The translations under genes were made by a program, and so were the position numbers. Under the pieces are notes generated by a model. That model worked only from the letters and a program-made list of their open reading frames with translations. It had not been told where the DNA came from and did not search any database. A stretch of 5,085 nt of DNA, taken from the NCBI GenBank assembly GCA_946534775.1, contig CAMNCZ010000118.1, forward strand, positions 1 through 5,085. Reading direction: 5' to 3'. The stretch comes from an uncultured Eubacteriaceae bacterium (GTDB taxonomy: Bacteria > Bacillota > Clostridia > Lachnospirales > CAG-274). Below, piece by piece: positions 1 to 5,085 of this stretch. Each line of letters starts with the position of its first letter. Within the stretch, counting starts at the first letter, position 1.

Positions 1-1
1 T

Positions 2-1009
2 TCGGCTACCAAAAAAATACGCGCCTCGTTTTTGCTGGCGGGGGCGCTGCTTGGACGGTTTGGCGAGTGTTCGCTGCAGATGCCCGGGGGCTGCGGTATA
101 GGGCTGCGACCCGTTGACCTGCATTTAAAGGGGTTTTCCGCAATGGGGGCTTCGGTGTGTCTGGAACACGGGCTTGTGAAGATAAGCGCGCCAAAACTGG
201 GCGGTGCGGGCATTTATCTGGATTTTCCCAGTGTGGGCGCTACGGAAAATATTATGCTTGCCGCGGCGCTTGCGCAGGGTACTACCTTTATATACAACTG
301 CGCGACAGAGCCCGAAATAGTCGAACTGGCGGATTTTATCAACCGAATGGGCGGCTTTGTCGAGGGCGCGGGCACCGACAGCATCGCCGTACACGGTGCG
401 CCGTTCCTTCACGGCTGCCGCTGCCGTATTTTGCCCGACAGGATAGAGGCGGGGACATATATGCTTATGGCGGCCGCCGTAAAAGGCAGCGATGTGCGCA
501 TAACAAACGTTATACCGCAGCACCTCAGCCCCGTTACACATAAACTTATCGAAACGGGCATAGATATAGTAAAGGGCGATGATTTTATAAGGGTAAGTTC
601 AAACGGAAATATCAGAAACACCGATATAAAGACCCTGCCGTACCCGGGTTTTCCGACGGATATGCAGGCGCAGTTTATGGCGCTTATGACAACGGGTGCG
701 GGCAGCGGCATAGTCAAAGAAACGGTGTTTGAAAACCGTTTTATGTACGTTTCGGAGCTGAACAGAATGGGGGCGGATATAAAGATAGACGGCCGCAGCG
801 CCGTTGTAAACGGTGTGGGGCATTTAAGCGGCACCGATGTTAAGGCGACCGACCTGCGTGCGGGCGCGGCGCTTGTGATAGCGGGGCTTATGGCGGAAGG
901 AAAGACCGAGATAGGCGAGATACAGCATATTGACCGCGGCTATGAAAATATTGAAAAAAAGCTGTCGGCACTGGGTGTGGATATTAAAAGGATAAAAGAA
1001 GGGGAATAG
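2..1009 (+). CDS. murA: UDP-N-acetylglucosamine 1-carboxyvinyltransferase (MurA), 5'-truncated by window edge
   Basis: MurA transfers enolpyruvate from phosphoenolpyruvate to the 3'-OH of UDP-GlcNAc in the cytoplasm, the first committed step of peptidoglycan synthesis and the target of fosfomycin. The visible part has 335 codons in frame from base 2; the family is about 420 residues, so roughly 84 N-terminal residues lie off the left edge. The in-frame TTG at 32 is not the start, because recognisable MurA sequence (KKIRASFLLAG, holding the Arg91 equivalent of E. coli) begins before it. The catalytic-loop Cys is present in MPGGCGIGLRPVDLH, with its codon at 92-94 (Cys115 in E. coli). Other hallmarks are VGATENIM, PDRIEAGTY, FPTDMQAQF (catalytic Asp codon 659-661), FENRFMYVSELNRMGA, ATDLRAGAAL and HIDRGYENIEKKL near the C-terminus. 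These cover both inside-out alpha/beta EPSP-synthase-type domains with no frameshift. The stop TAG abuts the spoIID start. In B. subtilis the paralogue next to spoIID is murAA, so this is probably the main housekeeping copy (inference). Confidence 0.97.
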   Translation, partial: SATKKIRASFLLAGALLGRFGECSLQMPGGCGIGLRPVDLHLKGFSAMGASVCLEHGLVKISAPKLGGAGIYLDFPSVGATENIMLAAALAQGTTFIYNCATEPEIVELADFINRMGGFVEGAGTDSIAVHGAPFLHGCRCRILPDRIEAGTYMLMAAAVKGSDVRITNVIPQHLSPVTHKLIETGIDIVKGDDFIRVSSNGNIRNTDIKTLPYPGFPTDMQAQFMALMTTGAGSGIVKETVFENRFMYVSELNRMGADIKIDGRSAVVNGVGHLSGTDVKATDLRAGAALVIAGLMAEGKTEIGEIQHIDRGYENIEKKLSALGVDIKRIKEGE

Positions 1010-1996
1010 ATGAGAAAATTAAGATTGCAGCTTTCTATAATGATAACTTACGGAATAACACTTATAATATGGCTTTGTGTAAATCTGTTTGCGGAAGCGC
1101 CTGTTTATGCCGATACTTCGGTAATGGGCGAAAATTTTTATACAAAAAACACTGCAAAGACAACAAGCGAAATTATTACGGAGATAACTACGGAGATAAC
1201 CACTCAAACCACTGCCGAAAACACCGATGAAAGATATATCCCCGAGTTTCTGGAAAACTATGTATGCGGGTCGCTTGCAGCGGAAATGCCCGTATATTTT
1301 CAGCCCGAGGCTTTAAAGGCACAGGCAGTGGCATGCCGTACTTATGCCTGCCGTGAATATTTCGGCAATAAAAATGTCGAGCTTAAAACCATCGGACAGG
1401 CTTATTTATCCGAAGACCGACTGAAACAGCGCTGGGGCGGGGATTACGAAAAAAATATGCAAAAGATAAAAGATGCGGTCACGCAGACACGCGGCGAGGT
1501 GATAGTGTACGATGATGAGCCGATACTTGCGGCTTACAGCAGCGCAAGCGGCGGTATGACCGAGGACAGCGGCAATGTATGGGGCAGGTCGCTGCCGTAT
1601 CTGCGCCCCGTAAACAGCGAATACGACAAAAAAGCCCCCGTGTATCTACAGGAAACAAGCATTGAAACAGAGCGTTTGTCGGCCGTGCTGGGGGTCGATA
1701 ACGCAGCTGATATCCGTATAGATAAACGCAGCCAATCGGGCTATGTGCTTGGTGTAACAGCGGGCGGCAAGCGGTTTTCGGGCGATGATATCCGCCTTGC
1801 GCTGGGGCTTGGGTCAAACAATTTTTATTTGGATGTGAAAGACGGCCGCGTTTTTATAACCGTACACGGTTACGGTCACGGCGCGGGTATGAGCCAGTAC
1901 GGTGCCGAATATATGGCGCAAAGCGGCGCGGGCTACAGGGAAATACTGTCGCATTATTATACGGACGTGGATTTTAAGGTGTTTGAGGTAAGGTAA
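1010..1996 (+). CDS. spoIID: Stage II sporulation protein D (SpoIID/LytB-domain lytic transglycosylase)
   Basis: SpoIID is a membrane-anchored lytic transglycosylase that works with SpoIIP and SpoIIM to remodel septal peptidoglycan while the mother cell engulfs the forespore. The 328-residue product (B. subtilis SpoIID is about 340) has a short basic N-terminus, one membrane segment at about residues 8-27, a Thr/Glu-rich linker at about 47-74, then the SpoIID domain to the end. Matching motifs are FLENYVCGSLAAEMP with the probable catalytic Glu92 (Glu88 in B. subtilis), PEALKAQAVACRTYA, AYLSEDRLKQRWGGDYE, AYSSASGGMTEDSGNVWG (175-192), PYLRPV, and the C-terminal HGYGHGAGMSQYGAEYMA (286-303) followed by EILSHYYTDV. 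ATG 1010 directly follows the murA stop, and AGAAGGGGA (997-1005) gives a ribosome site 5 bases upstream, so translational coupling is likely. Position after murA, as in B. subtilis, favours true SpoIID over a general LytB-like protein. The linker contains an exact 12-bp tandem repeat. The Cys/His zinc site described for the C. difficile enzyme is not evident. Confidence 0.9.
   Translation: MRKLRLQLSIMITYGITLIIWLCVNLFAEAPVYADTSVMGENFYTKNTAKTTSEIITEITTEITTQTTAENTDERYIPEFLENYVCGSLAAEMPVYFQPEALKAQAVACRTYACREYFGNKNVELKTIGQAYLSEDRLKQRWGGDYEKNMQKIKDAVTQTRGEVIVYDDEPILAAYSSASGGMTEDSGNVWGRSLPYLRPVNSEYDKKAPVYLQETSIETERLSAVLGVDNAADIRIDKRSQSGYVLGVTAGGKRFSGDDIRLALGLGSNNFYLDVKDGRVFITVHGYGHGAGMSQYGAEYMAQSGAGYREILSHYYTDVDFKVFEVR
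1177..1200 (+). repeat. 12-bp exact tandem duplication inside the SpoIID linker
   Basis: TACGGAGATAAC occurs twice head to tail (1177-1188 and 1189-1200). Being a multiple of three it stays in frame and gives the repeated E-I-T-T tetrapeptides at residues 58-65 of SpoIID, in the disordered Thr-rich stretch between membrane anchor and catalytic domain. A degenerate relative precedes it (EIIT, 54-57). It most likely arose by replication slippage and alters only linker length. Confidence 0.85.
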
Positions 1997-2011
1997 AGAT
2001 TTTTCAATTAA

Positions 2012-2027
2012 AAAAATAATTATTTTT
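2012..2027. repeat. 16-bp perfect A/T palindrome between spoIID and ftsH
   Basis: AAAAATAATTATTTTT is its own reverse complement and lies 16 bases after the spoIID stop and 24 bases before the ftsH -35 box. It contains no G or C, so as RNA it would form only a weak hairpin with little or no loop. It could serve as a poor terminator for murA-spoIID or as an AT-rich upstream element near the ftsH promoter, but may also be chance in an AT-rich spacer. I see no better terminator for spoIID in the 1997-2119 gap. Confidence 0.4.
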
Positions 2028-2050
2028 CTATTAAATTTCGGAAATAATAC

Positions 2051-2079
2051 TTGCCAAACAAACAAAATTTCGTTATAAT
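2051..2079 (+). promoter_or_regulatory. SigA-type promoter for ftsH
   Basis: The -35 box TTGCCA (2051-2056, five of six consensus bases) is separated by exactly 17 bases from a perfect -10 box TATAAT (2074-2079). Transcription should begin near 2086, leaving a leader of about 34 bases before the ftsH ATG, with room for the AAGGAG ribosome site at 2109-2114. The flanking DNA is AT-rich, as expected for a strong vegetative promoter. It indicates that ftsH is transcribed independently of murA-spoIID. Confidence 0.85.
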
Positions 2080-2119
2080 TGTGTTGAAAAATGTTGGAAA
2101 TGATATATAAGGAGTACAA

Positions 2120-4036
2120 ATGAACGAAAACAACAATAACGAACCGAATAATAAACGCAGTGATGCAGGCATATTTATAAGGCTTTTGGTGATATCGGTA
2201 GTGCTTACGGTGGCTTTTAATATCATAAACACTTACAGGATATTAAGGCAGACAACGGAAGTGTCATACAGCACGTTTATCGAGTGGATCGACAAAGATT
2301 ATGTAAAAAGCGTGGAATTTCAGTCGGACAGGATAGAGATAACCCTTAAACCCGATGCAAAGCCAGAAACTATGGCGGCAAAACTGGGCACTACGGTATT
2401 TCGCACGGGTTATATCGAAAACGAGGAACTTATCCCGCTGCTGCTTGAAAAAAAGATCGAGTTTTCCACACCCATCATCTACAATTCCCCGATTTTAGGC
2501 TTTGTTTTGTCGTGGATAGTGCCGCTTATATTAATATTTTTCATCTTCCGTATGCTTACACGTTCGCTTGACGGCAGAATGGGCGGTATGATGGGTGTCG
2601 GCAAATCAAATGCCAAAATTTATATGCAGGAAGAAACGGGCGTGACGTTTGAGGATGTTGCGGGACAGGACGAGGCGAAAGAATCGCTTGTGGAGATAAT
2701 AGATTATCTGCACGACCCCGAAAAATACTCGCGCATCGGTGCAAAGCAGCCCAAAGGCGCACTGCTTGTCGGCCCTCCGGGTACGGGCAAGACGCTGCTT
2801 GCAAAGGCGGTTGCGGGTGAAGCGAAGGTTACGTTTATGAGCCTTTCGGGCAGTGATTTTGTCGAAATGTTTGTAGGCGTCGGCGCTTCGCGTGTGCGCG
2901 ACCTTTTCAGACAGGCGCAGGAAAACGCACCGTCCATAGTATTTATCGACGAGATAGATGCAATAGGCAAAAGCCGCGACAACCAGATAGGCGGCAACGA
3001 CGAGCGCGAACAGACGCTTAACCAGCTGTTATCCGAAATGGACGGTTTTGATACATCAAAGGGTATAGTGATACTTGCGGCTACAAACCGCCCCGATGTG
3101 CTTGATAAGGCACTTTTGCGCCCGGGCCGCTTTGACAGGCGCATTATTGTTGAAAAACCCGACCTTATCGGCCGCGAAAATATTTTAAAGGTACATTCAA
3201 AAGACGTTAAACTCGGCCCCGATGTGGACTTTAAGAAAATAGCGCTTGCAACCAGCGGCGCTGTAGGTGCGGACCTTGCAAATATGGTAAACGAGGCCGC
3301 TTTAAGGGCGGTAAGAATGGGCAGAGAGGAAGTTTTGCAGGAAGACTTGCTGGATGCCGTTGAAGTGGTCATTGCGGGCAAGGAGAAGAAAGACCGCATA
3401 CTTTCGGCTACCGAAAAGCAGATAGTGGCTTATCACGAGATAGGTCACGCACTTGCCGCCGCCTTGCAGAAAAACACGCAGCCCGTGCAGAAAATAACGA
3501 TAGTGCCGCGTACAATGGGCGCTTTGGGCTATACTATGCAGATGCCCGAAGAGGAAAAATATCTTATGACAAAGGCCGAGATGTATGCGGAGATAGTTGT
3601 GCTGCTTGCGGGACGTTCGGCGGAGGAGATAAAATTCGGCGGCGTTACCACGGGCGCAAGCAACGATATAGAGCGCGCTACCAATATGGCAAGGGCGATG
3701 ATAAGTATGTACGGTATGAGCGATACTTTTGATATGATGGCGCTTGAAAGCATACAAAACCGCTATCTTGACGGCCGCGCCGTATCAAATTGCAGCCCCG
3801 AAACGCTTGCAAAACTCGATAACGAGGTGCTTGAACTTATAAAGGACTGCCACAAACAGGCGCTTGCGATAATACGGTCGCAGGCCGAAGCACTTGACGA
3901 ACTGGCACAGTTCCTTATTGAAAAGGAAACCATAACAGGCGAGGAATTTATGGAGATTTTGGGCAAGTACACCGAAACCAAGCCCGAAGAGAACGAAAAA
4001 GAAACCGAAAATAAAAAAGATGAAGAGATGTCGTAA
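2120..4036 (+). CDS. ftsH: ATP-dependent zinc metalloprotease FtsH
   Basis: FtsH is a hexameric membrane AAA+ protease that extracts and degrades membrane and short-lived cytosolic proteins. The full 638-residue product (family about 600-680) has an Asn-rich N-terminus, TM1 at about 17-38, an extracytoplasmic domain of about 85 residues, TM2 at about 124-145, the AAA+ module and the M41 peptidase. Visible motifs are Walker A GPPGTGKT (218-225), pore loop FVGVGAS (from Phe251), Walker B VFIDEID (274-280), second region of homology [20 protein letters not shown] (321-340) with Arg fingers 334 and 337, zinc site HEIGH (439-443) with catalytic Glu440, and third zinc ligand Asp516 in [12 protein letters not shown]. 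All catalytic residues are intact. The HEXXH carries Ile where E. coli has Ala (HEAGH), and the segment [18 protein letters not shown] differs from the standard form, suggesting a clostridial subtype. The tail (620-638) is highly charged. AAGGAG at 2109-2114 sets the ATG start. The gene has its own promoter and terminator. Confidence 0.97.
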   Translation: MNENNNNEPNNKRSDAGIFIRLLVISVVLTVAFNIINTYRILRQTTEVSYSTFIEWIDKDYVKSVEFQSDRIEITLKPDAKPETMAAKLGTTVFRTGYIENEELIPLLLEKKIEFSTPIIYNSPILGFVLSWIVPLILIFFIFRMLTRSLDGRMGGMMGVGKSNAKIYMQEETGVTFEDVAGQDEAKESLVEIIDYLHDPEKYSRIGAKQPKGALLVGPPGTGKTLLAKAVAGEAKVTFMSLSGSDFVEMFVGVGASRVRDLFRQAQENAPSIVFIDEIDAIGKSRDNQIGGNDEREQTLNQLLSEMDGFDTSKGIVILAATNRPDVLDKALLRPGRFDRRIIVEKPDLIGRENILKVHSKDVKLGPDVDFKKIALATSGAVGADLANMVNEAALRAVRMGREEVLQEDLLDAVEVVIAGKEKKDRILSATEKQIVAYHEIGHALAAALQKNTQPVQKITIVPRTMGALGYTMQMPEEEKYLMTKAEMYAEIVVLLAGRSAEEIKFGGVTTGASNDIERATNMARAMISMYGMSDTFDMMALESIQNRYLDGRAVSNCSPETLAKLDNEVLELIKDCHKQALAIIRSQAEALDELAQFLIEKETITGEEFMEILGKYTETKPEENEKETENKKDEEMS

Positions 4037-4070
4037 AAATTTTTAGTTTCCCTATTTTTTGCTGCAGGGG

Positions 4071-4119
4071 AACTGCTGACTGCCGTAAATCCCGCAGTCA
4101 GCAGTTGTGGTTTTTGTTT
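4071..4119 (+). terminator. Rho-independent terminator after ftsH
   Basis: A perfect 13-bp inverted repeat, AACTGCTGACTGC (4071-4083) and GCAGTCAGCAGTT (4094-4106), encloses a 10-base loop. It is followed by GTGG and then a T-rich tract TTTTTGTTT (4111-4119). It begins 34 bases after the ftsH stop. The four-base gap between stem and T tract is not ideal, but stem strength and position support termination. There is no matching T tract for the opposite strand, so it should act on + strand transcripts only. Confidence 0.8.
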
Positions 4120-4154
4120 AAGTTAAGTGAAATTTTGACATTCATTTTTATATT

Positions 4155-4163
4155 AAGGAGAGG
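4155..4163 (+). promoter_or_regulatory. Ribosome binding site that sets the start of the LOR-domain gene
   Basis: AAGGAGAGG holds a strong Shine-Dalgarno match ending 6 to 9 bases before ATG 4170, depending on which half pairs with 16S rRNA. It decides the start in favour of 4170 over the next in-frame ATG at 4203, which has no comparable site. No convincing promoter is visible between the ftsH terminator and this site. Confidence 0.8.
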
Positions 4164-4169
4164 CATACT

Positions 4170-5085
4170 ATGGATTTTTTTGATTTTTCCGGCGGCGGAA
4201 ATATGGGATTTGGCAGCGTTAAGAACGTCCTGCATTTTACAGACGAAGAGTTGTTTGAGAAGCTGTCGCACATAAAGGTAAGTTTTGGTATACCGATAAT
4301 GGGTGATATTTACGGAACACCTGCGGTTATGTACAAAAATGTCACCCCGTTTTACGATATATTTGCACGGGTACATAAAGACAAAATAATTATGGGAAAA
4401 ATCGGGAGTGATGGGGTATCAAGCATAGAAACTGCGGCAATGATGGAAGCCGATGTTATGCTCGATCACAAGGATGCAGATACCTCAAAAGCGGACAGAG
4501 CGGTAGATGAATTGTTAAAAGTCATTAAAAAAATTGAAAATAACGAATCTGTTTCCGTTTCCGAGGAGGCTATGCCCGCAAGAACATCGACAGGCGAACC
4601 CATTGCCCTTTATATGGAACAGAAAATATTTACAATAAGCCCGAAATTCGATGTTTTTGACAGCGACAAAAATACTGTTTACCACATTGACGGAGATATT
4701 ACCGGACATTTCTTTTCAATTCAGCGGGACGGCATTGAAGTATTAAAACTTAAAAAGAAGATAGGAAAACTTTTATCCGAGTACATAATAGAAAAGGATG
4801 GCCAAGAAATAGCAAGTCTTAAAAAGAAATTCAGGATAGTCAATCCCGAAGTGAGCGGAACGGGCTTTTATGAGGAGTTGAATATTCGCGGTGATATATT
4901 GGGTTTTGATTATGATATAATACTTGGAGAACGAACGATCGCCCATATTGATTCGGACAGTTCAAAATGGGTGGCAGATGCTTATCGCATAAGCATTAAA
5001 GATGAAAGTTTGCAGGATATAATTATTGCACTCGCCCTGATATGTGACAATGTCTGTGATCAGGATGAAATATACCGGCATCGTT
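4170..5085 (+). CDS. LURP-one-related (LOR/YxjI-like) domain protein with an unassigned N-terminal domain, 3'-truncated by window edge
   Basis: The frame is open from ATG 4170 to the right edge with no stop: 305 codons plus one base. Residues about 147-298 match the LURP-one-related family by pattern: YMEQKIFTISPKFDVFDSDKN at the start, strand pairs of the form 'vlkLKKKIgkLLSEYiIekDGQEIASLKKKF', RIVNPE, an IRGDILGFDYDII strand, RTIAHIDSDSSKWVADAYRISI, and a final hydrophobic helix LQDIIIALALICDNV. These proteins fold as a 12-stranded tubby-like barrel around a hydrophobic helix, related to phospholipid scramblases; the bacterial role is unknown. Nearly the whole domain is present, so the stop is probably not far beyond the edge. 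Residues 1-145 are extra to a plain LOR protein: a Phe/Gly-rich start (DFFDFSGGG), a probably beta-rich part (35-80), a helical acidic part (86-125) and a Ser/Glu/Pro-rich linker (126-144). I do not recognise this portion. No signal peptide or membrane anchor is seen at the N-terminus, so it is probably cytosolic. The gene is clearly more AT-rich than its neighbours. Confidence 0.8.
   Translation, partial: MDFFDFSGGGNMGFGSVKNVLHFTDEELFEKLSHIKVSFGIPIMGDIYGTPAVMYKNVTPFYDIFARVHKDKIIMGKIGSDGVSSIETAAMMEADVMLDHKDADTSKADRAVDELLKVIKKIENNESVSVSEEAMPARTSTGEPIALYMEQKIFTISPKFDVFDSDKNTVYHIDGDITGHFFSIQRDGIEVLKLKKKIGKLLSEYIIEKDGQEIASLKKKFRIVNPEVSGTGFYEELNIRGDILGFDYDIILGERTIAHIDSDSSKWVADAYRISIKDESLQDIIIALALICDNVCDQDEIYRHR

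Noticed and set aside
125..834. Overlapping minus-strand and alternative-frame open frames inside murA
   Set aside because: They are all shadows of the conserved murA frame, with Arg/His/Cys-rich or low-complexity translations typical of wrong frames in GC-rich DNA.
32..1009. TTG at 32 as the true start of murA
   Set aside because: In-frame MurA sequence, including the conserved Arg before ASFLLAG, lies upstream of it, and the family needs about 84 more N-terminal residues. The gene is cut by the window edge.
2704..3399. Minus-strand open frame of 231 codons
   Set aside because: It lies wholly within ftsH, is Ser/Ala-rich without any recognisable domain, and reflects the codon pattern of the + strand gene.
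3302..3757. Minus-strand open frame of 151 codons
   Set aside because: It is antisense to the conserved FtsH protease domain, matches no family I know and has no ribosome site I could identify. It is a shadow of ftsH.
4050..4070. Short CCCT/AGGG hairpin before the main terminator
   Set aside because: A 4-bp stem with a 12-base loop is too weak to count, and the perfect 13-bp stem just downstream explains termination.
4135..4154. TTGACA (4135-4140) with TATATT (4149-4154) as a promoter
   Set aside because: The spacing is only 8 bases instead of about 17, and the implied start would fall in the ribosome binding site.
4174..4181. Run of seven T at the start of the LOR gene as a programmed frameshift or phase-variation tract
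   Set aside because: It encodes Phe-Phe in frame, seven bases is short for phase variation, and the downstream frame is continuous without compensation.
4098..4376. Minus-strand open frame of 92 codons across the terminator and the start of the LOR gene
   Set aside because: It runs through the terminator stem and the ribosome binding site of the + strand gene, and its translation is Lys/Tyr/Asn-rich with no domain.

Overview
This window looks like chromosomal core sequence from an endospore-forming Firmicute, most likely a member of Clostridia. The evidence is a spoIID homologue directly downstream of murA (the same pair is adjacent in Bacillus subtilis), a canonical SigA-type promoter, strong AAGGAG-type ribosome binding sites, and Firmicute-style protein variants. 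Placement below class is a guess: the GC-rich murA with frequent ATA isoleucine codons would fit an Oscillospirales-type gut clostridium, but nothing here proves it. All four genes lie on the + strand.

Layout. Bases 2-1009 hold the last 335 codons of murA (UDP-GlcNAc enolpyruvyl transferase, first committed step of peptidoglycan synthesis); its start lies off the left edge. The murA stop codon touches the ATG of spoIID (1010-1996), a membrane-anchored SpoIID/LytB-domain lytic transglycosylase used in engulfment during sporulation. A 123-base AT-rich gap (1997-2119) holds a 16-bp A/T palindrome and a near-perfect SigA promoter (TTGCCA-17-TATAAT) that drives ftsH (2120-4036), a complete membrane AAA+ zinc protease. 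A second gap of 133 bases (4037-4169) holds a perfect 13-bp stem followed by a T-rich tract, read as the ftsH terminator. From 4170 to the right edge an open frame of at least 305 codons encodes an N-terminal domain I do not recognise fused to a LURP-one-related (LOR/YxjI, tubby-like fold) domain; its stop is not in the window.

How the genes relate. murA and spoIID probably share a transcript, although the promoter is outside the window; they link cell-wall precursor synthesis with sporulation-specific wall remodelling. ftsH appears to be its own transcription unit, bounded by its promoter and terminator. Membrane proteolysis by FtsH is also needed for sporulation in B. subtilis, but adjacency to spoIID alone does not show a functional tie here. 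The LOR-domain gene is markedly more AT-rich than its neighbours (about 36% G+C in hand-counted rows, against about 59% in murA and 52% in ftsH) and may have a different history.

I see no tRNA, rRNA, CRISPR array, insertion sequence, prophage or defence system. The least understood element is the LOR fusion gene; I found nothing else that amounts to a new biological system.
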